Assembly (NCBI RefSeq): GCF_001942625.1
Contig: NZ_MLCL01000093.1
Span: 62,001-126,000 of the forward strand
Source of the DNA: Mycobacterium syngnathidarum
Lineage (GTDB): Bacteria; Actinomycetota; Actinomycetes; Mycobacteriales; Mycobacteriaceae
DNA: 64,000 nt
Direction: 5' to 3'
Shown one piece after another: positions 33,386-42,304 of this stretch (its first letter is position 1; the number at the start of each line of letters is the position of its first letter). A program made the position numbers and the translations under genes. The notes under the pieces were generated by a model. The model worked only from the letters and a program-made list of their open reading frames with translations. It was not told where the DNA came from and ran no database searches.

Positions 33386-33979
33386 ATGCCGACCACCCCG
33401 ACCACCGAGCCAGCGACGCCTCCGCGGCGCCGCAGCGAGAGATCGCGCGTGGCCATCATCGGGGCCACCCGCGCACTGCTGCTGGAGCGAGGGTTTGACG
33501 GGTTGAGTATCGAAGCGGTGGCGGCACGGGCCGGGGTCGGCAAGCAGACCATCTACCGCTGGTGGCCCAGCCGCCCCGCATTGGTCGCCGACGTGCTGCT
33601 CGAAGACGCCGACAAGATCCTGGCCACCATGCCGCACACCGACGATGTCACCGCGGACCTGGTCTCCTGGGCCGGCACGCTGGCCGCCGCGCTGACCACC
33701 AAACGGGGCAACGCGATGCTGCGCATCCTGACGGCGGCCTCACTCGAGCACGAGGACACCGCAGCGCGGCTGCGGGCAGGGTTCAGCCGGCCACTGGTCG
33801 AATCTGCGCGCAACCGACTGCTGGCCGAACACATCGATGCCGGCCTGGCGTCGGCCGCCGCCGACGCCCTACTCGGCGGCGTGGTCTATCCGATCCTGTC
33901 CGAGGGACAGGACTATTCCCGGCAGCGGGCCGAAGACATGGCCCGCCTGATCGTCACCAGCCTGCGCACCGCCGGCTGA
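33386..33979 (+). CDS. TetR family transcriptional regulator
   Basis: 197 residues from ATG 33386. The N-terminus is basic ([25 protein letters not shown]), the helix-turn-helix is [24 protein letters not shown] (about residues 35-60), a variant with Trp-Trp typical of the AcrR C-type subgroup. Divergent from the epimerase-FadE-thiolase-DUF35 operon across a perfect dyad; probable repressor released by a pathway acyl-CoA. Confidence 0.9.
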   Translation: MPTTPTTEPATPPRRRSERSRVAIIGATRALLLERGFDGLSIEAVAARAGVGKQTIYRWWPSRPALVADVLLEDADKILATMPHTDDVTADLVSWAGTLAAALTTKRGNAMLRILTAASLEHEDTAARLRAGFSRPLVESARNRLLAEHIDAGLASAAADALLGGVVYPILSEGQDYSRQRAEDMARLIVTSLRTAG

Positions 33980-33991
33980 TTGCCGATCGAG

Positions 33992-34660
33992 CTATGCGCC
34001 GGGTACCGCGCCCGGCGCCCGCACCACCATCGGTACCGCCGGGAAATAGGTCGCCATCTCTGACCGGCATTTGCGCAGGGCAGCGGTGCCGTAACCGCGC
34101 TTGCGGAAGTCCGGGTGGATCCAGATCCGGACGTTGACCTCGCCGTGGGTCAGCTCGCCGAACACCATCCCGACCTTCTGATCTCCCTCCAAGGCCACGA
34201 ACCAGGCGGCCTCTTCGGCATCCACCCGGCTCAGAGCGGCACGGATCTCGTCGTCGACGTCGGAGGCGGGTGCACCCGACCCGTCACCGGAGGCACCGAC
34301 GTCGGTGGTCCTGGCGGTGAAGATGTCGCGGTCGGCATCGGCGCTGAATGCCCGTAGCTCCAGCGATTCACCCGAAGCCGCCGGCCGCTCGGACACCGTG
34401 AAGCTGAGCTGGCTGTTCAGGTCGTCGAGTTCCGCGGCGATCGCGCGGCGCGAGTCCTTGGTGATCTGGGCGAAAGACAGGCCCACGACCGCCTCGGCCG
34501 CGACGTGCGAGGTGCCGAGCAGTTGGGCAACCGCCTCGACGGCCGCCGCACGATCGTCGGCCTCCACGATCACGTCGAGCACTTCGTGGCGCCGGTTGAG
34601 GGCGTTGAGCAGAGCGTCGGCGATTTCGCGCCGCGCCGCGGCTTTGTCGTGATCGGTCAT
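33992..34660 (-). CDS. GNAT acetyltransferase with GyrA-like N-terminal region
   Basis: 222 residues from ATG 34660, six bases after a TACGCT -10-like box, so probably leaderless. The C-terminal 110 residues are a GNAT fold (WFVALEGDQKVGMVFGEL, VNVRIWIHPDFRKRGYGTAALRKC: the R-x-x-G-x-G/A acetyl-CoA loop). The N-terminal 80 residues (LLNALNRRHEVLDVIVEADDRAAAVEAVAQLL ... VGLSFAQITKDSRRAIAAELDDLNSQL) resemble the helical end of the DNA gyrase A breakage-reunion domain (RRxExL ... QAxAIL-x-L-x-x-LT-x-x-x-x-I-x-x-E). Such fusions are not enzymes of supercoiling; the role of the helical part may be dimerisation. Acetyl acceptor unknown. Confidence 0.75.
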   Translation of the reverse strand: MTDHDKAAARREIADALLNALNRRHEVLDVIVEADDRAAAVEAVAQLLGTSHVAAEAVVGLSFAQITKDSRRAIAAELDDLNSQLSFTVSERPAASGESLELRAFSADADRDIFTARTTDVGASGDGSGAPASDVDDEIRAALSRVDAEEAAWFVALEGDQKVGMVFGELTHGEVNVRIWIHPDFRKRGYGTAALRKCRSEMATYFPAVPMVVRAPGAVPGA

Positions 34661-34730
34661 ACCGCGAGCGTAGATCAGCACCGTGCGCTCTGGGCAGGGC
34701 AACTGCGCCCGGTGGCTCCAGACCGGCCGA

Positions 34731-36137
34731 TCAACTCCGGCGCCGGCCCCGTTTCCGGAACGCCACGAGCGCGTCTACCACCACGAACGCCACCAGGCTC
34801 AACCCGAACAGCGGCAGGGCCCAGCCGAGCGCCCCCGCGACCATCAACACGGCCACGCTGGCCCAGGGAGGCAACTGGCCCAGCGCCCCACGCAGCGGCG
34901 GGCGGCCCACGGCCCATGCCGAACCCCGGGTCGGCCTGCGCTGCCACCACATCCGGTAACCACGCACGATGACGGTGATCAGCCCGACCATGGTGAGTGC
35001 CAGCACGACCTGGTTGGCGACCCCGAACAACAGGCCCATATGAGCATCGATCGTCCAGTCGGTGAGCTTGGCCAGCAACGGCCACTGCGCGAAGTTCACC
35101 CGGTCTGTCACCTTGCCGGAATCAGGTTCGACCGCGATCTCGTCGGCACGGGTCGGCCAATCACGTTTACGCTCGGCCACTTTCCACGCCTGACCGGATT
35201 CGGTCGGCGGGTACATCCACATCGGGCCACGCAACCCCGCCTGCTCGGCGGCGCGCAACACGGTGTCAGCTCCGCCGAGCTCGGACCGGCCGCCGTGGTG
35301 GCCGTGGTGGGCAGCCGTCGCTGCCGGGGTGGTGCCGGACAGGGACGTATCCACGGTGGGCGCCGTGGTGTTCAGGTTCGCCTGGATGCCGTTGACCGTC
35401 TCCCCCGCATAACGAGACCAGGTGATGCCCGAAACCGACAAAGCCAACAGGATCGCCACCGTCCACACCCCCACCGCGCCGTGCCAGGACAGCGTGCGGC
35501 GACGACCCGAGGCGCTGCGGTCGGGCAGAACCAGATCGCGCATCGTGCGGTTCTCCCGGCGCCGCATGACCCACAGGCCGACCCCGGCCAGGGCGATCAC
35601 CCACATCCAGCTGGCCGCCAGCTCGCTGTAGTTGCGGCCGACGGCACCCAGATGCAGGTTGCGGTGCAGCTCGTCGAACCAGGCCCGCAGCGGCATCCAC
35701 TGCCCGTAGGTGGTCAGCGCGCCGCGCACCTCGCCGGTGTAGGGGTCGACGAACACCGTGCGCGAGTAGTCCGCCGGGATGTCCTTGAACTCCGGGCCCA
35801 CCACGAGCCGGATCTGAGTGGTCTCGTCGGCGTCCACCGGCGGACGGATGCTTTCCACCGTGCCCTCAGGATGGGCGTGGCGGGCCGCGGCCACCTGGTC
35901 GGCCAGCGGCATGCGCTCGGACCCGACCCGCTCGACCGTCAGCTCGTGCCGGTACACGAACGTGTCGATCTGCGGGATCAGGGCGTAGAGCAGACCCGTG
36001 ACGGCTGCGATGAGGATGAACGGACCGACGAAGACGCCGGCGTAGAAGTGCAAGCGCACCAGCAGGGGGCGGATGGAGCGGCTTGGGGTGGAGGGAGGGG
36101 ATTCCTCGCGCAGTTGATCGTCGGGGGTGATGGTCAT
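34731..36137 (-). CDS. PepSY-associated membrane protein (iron/flavin reductase-like)
   Basis: 468 residues from ATG 36137 (GAAGG upstream). Four main membrane helices: near residues 28-55 (HFYAGVFVGPFILIAAVTGLLYALI), 190-210 (SWMWVIALAGVGLWVM), 240-260 and 385-410, with a large extracytoplasmic part containing PepSY repeats (AAARHAHPEGTVESI; LRAAEQAGLRGPMWMYPP). A His-rich loop HHGHHGG could bind metal. PepSY-TM proteins are often linked to siderophore reduction or copper. It lies 99 bases downstream of the small membrane gene at 36237 on the same strand. Confidence 0.83.
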   Translation of the reverse strand: MTITPDDQLREESPPSTPSRSIRPLLVRLHFYAGVFVGPFILIAAVTGLLYALIPQIDTFVYRHELTVERVGSERMPLADQVAAARHAHPEGTVESIRPPVDADETTQIRLVVGPEFKDIPADYSRTVFVDPYTGEVRGALTTYGQWMPLRAWFDELHRNLHLGAVGRNYSELAASWMWVIALAGVGLWVMRRRENRTMRDLVLPDRSASGRRRTLSWHGAVGVWTVAILLALSVSGITWSRYAGETVNGIQANLNTTAPTVDTSLSGTTPAATAAHHGHHGGRSELGGADTVLRAAEQAGLRGPMWMYPPTESGQAWKVAERKRDWPTRADEIAVEPDSGKVTDRVNFAQWPLLAKLTDWTIDAHMGLLFGVANQVVLALTMVGLITVIVRGYRMWWQRRPTRGSAWAVGRPPLRGALGQLPPWASVAVLMVAGALGWALPLFGLSLVAFVVVDALVAFRKRGRRRS

Positions 36138-36236
36138 GGAAATGCCTTCGCGGAAAAGAACTGTGGAATGCGCACGCGGGCGCAACAAAGGAGTGAGGCC
36201 CGTCAGTCGACGGGCTGCCGAAAGAAGGAAGGGGCG

Positions 36237-36776
36237 TCAGAAGCCCATGCCGGACACCGCCGGCGGTGCTCGCATTCCCAGACCGGTGCGCAGCAGAACG
36301 GGCCGCGCGACAACGACGTTCGAGGGCCACCAGGGATCGCGGATCGAGGGGCGGATCTGGGCGGTGGCGAAAACCCGCAGCCAGGTCAGCACCGACGCGC
36401 AGACCACGAACAGATACTCGGCCACGCCGATCAGCACACCGAGGCCCACCGCGGCGGCGGCGTGCATCCCGGCCATGGGCACGGTGAGAAGCGATGACGC
36501 GTGGTGATGACCGGACATCGCCAGTACGAAGTGACCGAGGAACTGCCCGGCGCCGAGACCGGCGATCAGCAGGCCGGCCCGGCCCGAGCGCGTCTGCGGC
36601 TTCAACCCACCGACGGCGGCACCGAGCGCCGCGCACAGCAACAACAACACGATCAGCGGGCTGCTCGCCGGGACCATGCCACCGGCCGCGGCGTGCGCGA
36701 CCGTTGCAGTCAGTGCCGAGCACGCACCCACCAGCCCGCCGCGCAGCCTGGCGGCATGGTTGGCAGGCGTGCTCAC
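36237..36776 (-). CDS. Small integral membrane protein
   Basis: 179 residues from GTG 36776, seven bases after a TAAGAT -10-like box on the minus strand, so probably leaderless. Five hydrophobic segments: GLVGACSALTATVAHAAAGG, SPLIVLLLLCAALGAAVGG, AGLLIAGLGAGQFLGHFVLAM, AGMHAAAAVGLGVLIGVAEYL and a further amphipathic end. A HHHASS turn follows helix three. I do not recognise the family by name. It precedes the PepSY gene on the same strand and may act with it in metal handling. Confidence 0.65.
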   Translation of the reverse strand: MSTPANHAARLRGGLVGACSALTATVAHAAAGGMVPASSPLIVLLLLCAALGAAVGGLKPQTRSGRAGLLIAGLGAGQFLGHFVLAMSGHHHASSLLTVPMAGMHAAAAVGLGVLIGVAEYLFVVCASVLTWLRVFATAQIRPSIRDPWWPSNVVVARPVLLRTGLGMRAPPAVSGMGF

Positions 36777-36782
36777 CTGCGG

Positions 36783-36803
36783 AATCTTACGGCTGCCTAG
36801 AGT
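36783..36803. promoter_or_regulatory. Overlapping divergent promoters giving leaderless transcripts
   Basis: A rightward -10 box TAGAGT (36798-36803) ends seven bases before the GTG of the methyltransferase (36811); a leftward TAAGAT (36788-36783 on the minus strand) ends six bases before the GTG of the membrane protein (36776). The two -10 boxes are only nine bases apart, so polymerase can serve one direction at a time. Confidence 0.55.
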
Positions 36804-36810
36804 GGGCGCC

Positions 36811-37464
36811 GTGGCTGGCCGGGCATGCGAGCAGTACGACTTGATCGCGGCCGAGTACGCCCGAGACTTTGCCGGCCAGTTCGATGACCGCCCGCTGGAT
36901 CGCGCAATGCTGCGGTCCTTCGCCGAGTTGGTCTCCCACGACGGCGGCAAGACGGTGCTCGATGTGGGGTGCGGTCCCGGTGACGCGGCAGCCGAACTTG
37001 CCGCGGGCGGACTTCGCGCCGCAGGCGTCGACGGGTCCTCGGCGATGGTGTCCCTGGCCAGGAAACGCTGCCCGGAGCTGCGGTTTCAGACCGCGGACAT
37101 GTTCGACCTGCCGTACCCGGCCGGATCCTTCGATGCGGTGTGCGCGTGGTATTCGATCATTCACACCCCGGCCGAGAACCTGCCCGAGTTGTTCGCCGAA
37201 TTCCGCCGGCTGCTTTCCGCCCCGGGGTGGTTGCTGCTGGGCTTTCAAACCGACGGCGAGACGGCGGTCTACGACCACGCCTTCGGTCGGGACGTGTCGT
37301 TGGAGTTCCTGCGCCACGACGTGGCCACGGTCTGCGCCGCCCTGGAGGTGTCGGGCTTCACGGTGTATGCGACCACCAAGCGGGCACGTCAGCCGCAGCT
37401 CGATGAACCCACGGCTCAGGCGATGGTGATCGCGCACACCGGCGGGCACAATAAAAACCCTTGA
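36811..37464 (+). CDS. Class I SAM-dependent methyltransferase
   Basis: 217 residues from GTG 36811. KTVLDVGCGPGDAAAELA is motif I, GVDGSSAMVSLARKRCP motif II region and FDAVCAWYSIIHTPAENLPELFAEFRRLLSAPGWLLLGF the later motifs of the UbiE/Methyltransf_11 type. Substrate unknown. The stop is 32 bases upstream of the arsR-like gene and overlaps its operator by one base. Confidence 0.88.
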   Translation: MAGRACEQYDLIAAEYARDFAGQFDDRPLDRAMLRSFAELVSHDGGKTVLDVGCGPGDAAAELAAGGLRAAGVDGSSAMVSLARKRCPELRFQTADMFDLPYPAGSFDAVCAWYSIIHTPAENLPELFAEFRRLLSAPGWLLLGFQTDGETAVYDHAFGRDVSLEFLRHDVATVCAALEVSGFTVYATTKRARQPQLDEPTAQAMVIAHTGGHNKNP

Positions 37465-37490
37465 CTTATATAAGTGATCGCTTCTAATCT
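37461..37490 (+). promoter_or_regulatory. Promoter and operator of the ArsR-SRPBCC operon
   Basis: -35 TTGACT (37461-37466) and -10 TAATCT (37485-37490) with an 18-base spacer; the -10 ends six bases before the GTG at 37497, so the transcript is leaderless. The palindrome ACTTATATAAGT (37464-37475) lies on the -35 and spacer, a typical place for an ArsR repressor to block polymerase. Confidence 0.7.
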
Positions 37491-37496
37491 GATCAC

Positions 37497-37850
37497 GTGC
37501 ACGCGTTCGACATCCTCGGCGATCCGGTGCGCAGGCGGATACTCGAGCTCATCCAGTCCGGTGAAATGTCCTCCGGCGCCATCACCGAGGTGATCCGGAC
37601 CGAATTCGAGATCAGCCAGCCTGCGGTCTCCCAGCACCTCAAGGTCTTGCGGGACAACGGTTTCGCCACCGTGCGGGCCGAAGGAACCCGCCGGCTCTAC
37701 AGCGTCGACACCACGCCGCTGCTCGAGGTCGACCGCTGGCTGGAGCGGTTCCGGCGCAATTGGACGCCGCACCTGGATGCACTGGCAACCGAGATCGCGC
37801 GCGGTAGGCGGGAACGAAGAAGAACCACGAACAAGGAGGCTTCCCAGTGA
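37497..37850 (+). CDS. ArsR family transcriptional regulator
   Basis: 117 residues from GTG 37497. FDILGDPVRRRILELI starts the winged helix and QPAVSQHLKVLRDNGFATVRAEGTRRLYSVD contains the recognition helix and wing. There are no Cys, so it is not a classical metal sensor; ArsR proteins fused or coupled to AHSA1/SRPBCC genes are common and usually respond to organic ligands. GTGA overlap with the next gene; own promoter carries the likely operator. Confidence 0.92.
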   Translation: MHAFDILGDPVRRRILELIQSGEMSSGAITEVIRTEFEISQPAVSQHLKVLRDNGFATVRAEGTRRLYSVDTTPLLEVDRWLERFRRNWTPHLDALATEIARGRRERRRTTNKEASQ

Positions 37851-38482
37851 TCGACGTCCGACAGCAGCTCAACGAGGTCCGCCGCAGTGTGGGCCGCAAG
37901 ACGTTCGAAGCCCGGGAGGCACGCGTCGTCAGCGTCAGCCAGACCTACGACACCGACGCCGCCGATCTGTGGGATGCCTGCACCAGCATCGAGCGGATCG
38001 GCCGCTGGTTCCTGCCCATCACCGGCGATCTGCGGGTAGGCGGTCGTTTCCAGCTGGAAGGAAACGCCTCGGGAGAGGTGCTGACCTGCGATCCGCCCCG
38101 TTCCTTCACCACGACGTGGGAGGCCATGGGCGCCACCAGCTGGGTCGAGGTCACCATCACCGACGCCGGTGAGGGCCGGGCCACCTTCACGCTCGACCAC
38201 ATCATGCACTCCGGCGACGACGACGAGTTCTGGCTGCAGTTCGGGCCGGGTGCGGTCGGAGTGGGTTGGGACTCCGCACTTCTCGGGCTTGCCGGCTACC
38301 TCTCCGGTGGCGACCGCATCACACCTGAGGAGGGTGCGGCCTGGTCGGCCGGCGAAGAGGGTCGCGGCTTCATGACGGCGGCCAGTGAACTCTGGTACCA
38401 GGCGGATCTGGCCGCCGGCGAGGATCCCGCCCAGGCGCGCGCAGCCGCAGATCGCACCGTCCAGGCCTATACCGGAGGCTGA
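37847..38482 (+). CDS. SRPBCC (AHSA1-like) family protein
   Basis: 211 residues from GTG 37847, coupled to arsR. The helix-grip fold signature is [41 protein letters not shown] ... [18 protein letters not shown]. This START-like domain binds hydrophobic ligands; the ArsR-AHSA1 gene pair is widespread in actinobacteria. A C-terminal helical extension ([27 protein letters not shown]) goes beyond the standard 150-residue domain. Ligand unknown. Confidence 0.88.
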   Translation: MIDVRQQLNEVRRSVGRKTFEAREARVVSVSQTYDTDAADLWDACTSIERIGRWFLPITGDLRVGGRFQLEGNASGEVLTCDPPRSFTTTWEAMGATSWVEVTITDAGEGRATFTLDHIMHSGDDDEFWLQFGPGAVGVGWDSALLGLAGYLSGGDRITPEEGAAWSAGEEGRGFMTAASELWYQADLAAGEDPAQARAAADRTVQAYTGG

Positions 38483-38495
38483 GCCGGCATCGCCG

Positions 38496-38501
38496 TACCC
38501 T
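38496..38501 (+). promoter_or_regulatory. -10 box of a leaderless transcript (nitrobindin)
   Basis: TACCCT ends seven bases before GTG 38508, so transcription would begin at or next to the start codon. There is no ribosome-binding site. Confidence 0.45.
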
Positions 38502-38507
38502 GTCGTT

Positions 38508-38993
38508 GTGCCTGACCTCCACCCGAACCTGACCGCGCTGGCCCCCCTGCTCGGCACCTGGGCCGGACCCGGCGCCGGGGAGTACCCGACGATCGAATCG
38601 TTCGAGTACCTCGAAGAGGTCACCTTCGGTCACGTCGGCAAGCCGTTCCTGACCTACAGTCAACGCACCAGGGCCCGCGACGACGGCCGGCCGCTGCACG
38701 CCGAGACCGGATACCTGCGAGTCCCGGCGCCTGGGCGGGTCGAGTGGGTACTGGCGCACCCGACCGGGATCACCGAGATCCAGGAGGGCACGTTGCGCGT
38801 CGACGCCGAACGTATCGACATGGAGCTCACCGCGACCACCATCGGGCTGACCGCGTCGGCCAAAAATGTTGCGGCACTGTCACGTTCCATCCAGATCCAG
38901 GGCGACCAGCTGACCTACAACCTGCAGATGGGCGCGGTCGGACAGCCACTGCAGCACCACCTTTCCGCCACCCTGACCAGGAAGACCGCATGA
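38508..38993 (+). CDS. Nitrobindin / peroxynitrite isomerase (Rv2717c-like)
   Basis: 161 residues from GTG 38508. [40 protein letters not shown] matches Rv2717c nearly residue for residue, and so does [24 protein letters not shown]. Nitrobindins are ten-stranded beta barrels that bind ferric heme and turn peroxynitrite into nitrate; GxWxGxG near the N-terminus and the His near the end ([10 protein letters not shown], proximal heme ligand) are present. This protects against host nitrosative stress. Its stop overlaps the serine hydrolase start (ATGA). Confidence 0.92.
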   Translation: MPDLHPNLTALAPLLGTWAGPGAGEYPTIESFEYLEEVTFGHVGKPFLTYSQRTRARDDGRPLHAETGYLRVPAPGRVEWVLAHPTGITEIQEGTLRVDAERIDMELTATTIGLTASAKNVAALSRSIQIQGDQLTYNLQMGAVGQPLQHHLSATLTRKTA

Positions 38994-40225
38994 GCCAAGA
39001 CGGCAAGATCACCCTCCCCGCAGACCTGGACTCCGTCACCGACATCGGCGAGGAGGACCACTCCGAGATCGACCCGAGGGCCGTCGAGCGGATCTGGGAA
39101 TCGGTCCGGCACTGGTACGGCTCCGGTATGCACCCGGCCATCCAGGTGTGCCTGCGGCGCAACGGAAAAACGGTGCTGAACCGGGCGATCGGCCACGGCT
39201 GGGGCAATGGCCCGACCGATGCCCCGGATGCCGAGAAGATTCCCGTCACCACCGAAACCCCGTTCTGTGTCTACTCGGCAGCCAAGGCGATCAGCACGAC
39301 GGTGGTGCACATGCTCGTCGAGCAGGGACACTTCTCCCTCGACGACCGGGTCTGCGACTACCTGCCCAACTACACCAGCCATGGCAAGGACCGCACCACC
39401 ATCCGCCACGTGATCACCCACAGTGCCGGCGTCCCGATCCACACCGGACCGCGCCCGGACGTCACCCGGGTGGACGACAGCGAGTACACCCGCGAGCAGT
39501 TGGCTCTGCTCAAACCGGTCTACCGGCCCGGCCTGGTGCACATCTATCACGGCCTGACCTGGGGCCCGCTGGTCCGTGAGATCGTCTCGGCGGCCACCGG
39601 GCGCAACATCCGCGACATCCTGGCCGGCGAGATCCTCGAGCCGCTGGGTTTCCGGTGGACCAATTACGGCGTTGCCCCCGAAGAGGTCCCACTTGTGGCG
39701 CCCAGCCACGTCACCGGCAAGCCGCTGCCGGCGCCGATCGCCGCGGCGTTCCGGGCCGCGGTGGGCGGAACGCTGGACCGCATCATCCCGCTGAGCAACA
39801 CCCCGTTGTTCCTCACCAGCGTCATCCCGTCGTCGACCACCGTCTCCAACGCCGACGAGCTGTCGCGATTCGCCGAAATCCTTCGCCGCGGAGGCGAACT
39901 CGACGGAGTCCGGATCATGAAACCGGAGACCCTGCAAGCCGCGACGAGACCCTGTCGGCGGATGCGACCAGATGTGGCGACCGGCCTCAAGCCGATGCGC
40001 TGGGGAACCGGATACATGCTGGGCGGCAAGCGCTTCGGGCCGTTCGGCCGCAACACCCCCGCGGCATTCGGGCACACCGGCCTGGTCGACATCGCGGTGT
40101 GGGCCGACCCGCAGCGCAGCCTGTCGGCCGCGGTCGTCAGCAGTGGAAAGCCCGGAGCACATCTGGAAGCCAATCGCTATCCCGCGGTGCTGAACCGGAT
40201 CGCCGCCGAGATCCCGGTCGACTAG
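38990..40225 (+). CDS. Serine beta-lactamase-like hydrolase (LipE/EstB type)
   Basis: 411 residues, ATGA-coupled to the nitrobindin gene. [21 protein letters not shown] has the SxxK nucleophile motif (Ser-Ala-Ala-Lys), [10 protein letters not shown] and [11 protein letters not shown] give the Tyr region, and [13 protein letters not shown] the HTG that replaces KTG. These are class C-like esterases; mycobacterial members include lipases LipD/LipE. No signal peptide, so probably cytoplasmic. Substrate unknown. Confidence 0.85.
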   Translation: MSQDGKITLPADLDSVTDIGEEDHSEIDPRAVERIWESVRHWYGSGMHPAIQVCLRRNGKTVLNRAIGHGWGNGPTDAPDAEKIPVTTETPFCVYSAAKAISTTVVHMLVEQGHFSLDDRVCDYLPNYTSHGKDRTTIRHVITHSAGVPIHTGPRPDVTRVDDSEYTREQLALLKPVYRPGLVHIYHGLTWGPLVREIVSAATGRNIRDILAGEILEPLGFRWTNYGVAPEEVPLVAPSHVTGKPLPAPIAAAFRAAVGGTLDRIIPLSNTPLFLTSVIPSSTTVSNADELSRFAEILRRGGELDGVRIMKPETLQAATRPCRRMRPDVATGLKPMRWGTGYMLGGKRFGPFGRNTPAAFGHTGLVDIAVWADPQRSLSAAVVSSGKPGAHLEANRYPAVLNRIAAEIPVD

Positions 40226-40236
40226 GAGTCCTGCCG

Positions 40237-41784
40237 ATGCCCGACGAACCGCTTCGCGACGATCTGGCCGAACTGCTGCGCCGGAGGGGGTTGACACGGG
40301 ACGTGGGCAGGCCCGACGCGGTCGCCCGCCGGCACGCGGCCGGGGGTCGCACGGCACGGGAGAACATCGCCGACCTGGTCGACGAGGGTTCGTTCATCGA
40401 GTACGGGCGGTTTGCGATCGCGGCTCAACGGCGGCGTCGCAGCCTCGATGACCTGATCGAACGCACACCGGCCGACGGGCTGCTGGCCGGGACGGCACGG
40501 ATCGGCGGTGCGGCGTGCGCGGTGCTGTCCTACGACTACACCGTGCTGGCCGGAACTCAAGGCGCCCTGGGCCATCGGAAGAAGGACCGGCTGTTCGAGA
40601 TCATCGAGCGTTTGAAGTTGCCGACGGTGTTCTTCGCCGAGGGCGGCGGCGGACGCCCGGGTGACACCGACTATCCGACGGTGTCCTCCCTGGAGGTCCG
40701 CGCTTTCGCGCTGTGGGCGGGGCTGTCCGGGGTGGTGCCGCGTATCGCCGTGGTCAAGGGCCGGTGTTTCGCGGGCAATGCGGTGATCGCCGGCGCGGCC
40801 GATCTGATCGTCGCGACCGAGGACAGCTCGATCGGCATGGGCGGACCGGCGATGATCGCCGGCGGTGGCCTCGGTGACGTTGCTCCCGACGACGTCGGCC
40901 CGATCTCGGTGCAGGCGCCCAACGGCGTCGTCGATGTCGTGGTGGCAGACGAGGCGCAGGCGGTCGTAGCCACCAAGAAGCTGATGGGCTACTTCTCCGG
41001 GTCTGCCGACCCGGGACCGGCTGCCGACCAAACCGCCTTGCGTGCAATGGTTCCCGAACGCGCACGGCGCGCATACCCGGTTGCACCCATCATCGAGACG
41101 CTGGCCGACGCCGATTCGGTCACTGTTCTGAGGGAGAAGTTCGCCCCGGAGATGGTGACGGCGCTGGCCCGCGTCGATGGCAGGCCGGTGGGCGTCATCG
41201 CCAACAACACCATGGTCAGGGCCGGTGCCATCACCGCCGCGGCGTCCGACAAGGCCGCCCGGTTCCTGCAGCTGTGCAATGCGTTCGGGCTGCCGGTCGT
41301 TTCGCTGGTCGACTGCCCCGGCTACATGGTGGGCCCGGCGGCAGAAGCCGAAGCGCTGGTGCGGCGCGGTTCCCGGCTGCTGGTCGCCGGTGCGGCGCTG
41401 ACGGTGCCGCTGGTCGCGGTGATCCTACGGCGGGGTTACGGCCTTGGGGCACAAGCGATGTGTGGGGGCAGCCTCCATCAACCGCTGCTCACGGTGGCAT
41501 GGCCGGGTGCCCATCTGGGTCCGATGGGCCTGGAGGGAGCCGTCCGCTTGGGTATGCGTAAAGAGCTGGAGTCCATCGCCGATGACGACGAGCGTGAGCA
41601 GGCAGTGCGGGCCGCCACGGCGGCGGCCGAGGAGAATGCGCGTGCGCTCAACTCCGCCGCGCTGTTCGAGATCGACGATGTCGTCGACCCGGCGGAAACC
41701 CGGGAGCTGATCGCCGCCACGCTGGCCGCGGCCGCCCAGCATGAACGACCCGCACCGAGTGTGCGGTTCGTCGACACCTGGTGA
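40237..41784 (+). CDS. Acyl-CoA carboxylase carboxyltransferase (beta) subunit
   Basis: 515 residues from ATG 40237. N-terminal half (DGLLAGTARIGGAACAVLSYDYTVLAGTQG; VFFAEGGGGRPGD) and C-terminal half (GVIANNTMVRAGAITAAASDKAARFLQLCNAFGLPVVSLVDCPGYMVGP) are the two crotonase-like domains of biotin-dependent carboxyltransferases. The partner carrying biotin carboxylase and the biotin lysine is not nearby, and the gene follows a serine hydrolase by 11 bases. It may use a shared AccA subunit or have lost biotin dependence. Closest type: AccD-like proteins of mycobacteria. Confidence 0.85.
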   Translation: MPDEPLRDDLAELLRRRGLTRDVGRPDAVARRHAAGGRTARENIADLVDEGSFIEYGRFAIAAQRRRRSLDDLIERTPADGLLAGTARIGGAACAVLSYDYTVLAGTQGALGHRKKDRLFEIIERLKLPTVFFAEGGGGRPGDTDYPTVSSLEVRAFALWAGLSGVVPRIAVVKGRCFAGNAVIAGAADLIVATEDSSIGMGGPAMIAGGGLGDVAPDDVGPISVQAPNGVVDVVVADEAQAVVATKKLMGYFSGSADPGPAADQTALRAMVPERARRAYPVAPIIETLADADSVTVLREKFAPEMVTALARVDGRPVGVIANNTMVRAGAITAAASDKAARFLQLCNAFGLPVVSLVDCPGYMVGPAAEAEALVRRGSRLLVAGAALTVPLVAVILRRGYGLGAQAMCGGSLHQPLLTVAWPGAHLGPMGLEGAVRLGMRKELESIADDDEREQAVRAATAAAEENARALNSAALFEIDDVVDPAETRELIAATLAAAAQHERPAPSVRFVDTW

Positions 41785-41802
41785 GGGTCGGCACCGAAAC
41801 CA

Positions 41803-41831
41803 TTGACTACACGTTGTAGTAGACGTAACGT
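41803..41831 (+). promoter_or_regulatory. Promoter and dyad of the DUF4383-like gene
   Basis: -35 TTGACT (41803-41808) and -10 TAACGT (41826-41831), spacer 17. The dyad ACTACA-CGT-TGTAGT (41806-41820) overlaps the -35 box. The -10 ends eight bases before GTG 41840, so the transcript is probably leaderless. An unlinked repressor would be needed. Confidence 0.6.
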
Positions 41832-41839
41832 CCCGCACT

Positions 41840-42304
41840 GTGCCTGATAATCCTCCTCACGCGCACGGCCGGCGGTGGAGTTTTGCGCAATGGGGCCTGC
41901 TGATCATCTCGCTGTTTCATGTGGTGCAGGCAATCATCGGCTTCATTGCCGAGCCGAGTTTCGCCATCGGCCCGGACGCACCCACCACACCCATTTTCGG
42001 GATGGATTACAACGGCTGGCATGCGGTGGCGGGCCTGGCCTTGTTCGGTCCCGGCCTGGTGTTGTGCCGGCGAAAATCCTGGGCGGTGCTCTATCTGCTG
42101 CTGGCCGCGGTGGCCGGCGCGTTGCCGGGCATCTGGGCGTTCTTCTCGAATCAGGTCGCCTACATATTCGCCTTCCCCAACAACATCACCGACGCGATCG
42201 TGCACTTGGCAACGGCCGCGATCATGCTGGCGGTGGCCGGTGTACAGATCTACCGCGATGGCGGCTGGCGTAACTCGCTGGCCGGGCTAACCCTCAAGCA
42301 GTGA
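41840..42304 (+). CDS. DUF4383-like four-helix membrane protein
   Basis: 154 residues from GTG 41840. Four membrane helices (WGLLIISLFHVVQAIIGF; GWHAVAGLALFGPGLVL; SWAVLYLLLAAVAGALPGIWAFF; AIVHLATAAIMLAVAGVQI) with FHVVQ and HLATA, His residues spaced as in DUF4383 proteins of actinobacteria. Function of the family is unknown. It has its own strong promoter with a dyad, so it is probably switched on by a specific signal rather than as part of the upstream carboxylase gene. Confidence 0.75.
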   Translation: MPDNPPHAHGRRWSFAQWGLLIISLFHVVQAIIGFIAEPSFAIGPDAPTTPIFGMDYNGWHAVAGLALFGPGLVLCRRKSWAVLYLLLAAVAGALPGIWAFFSNQVAYIFAFPNNITDAIVHLATAAIMLAVAGVQIYRDGGWRNSLAGLTLKQ

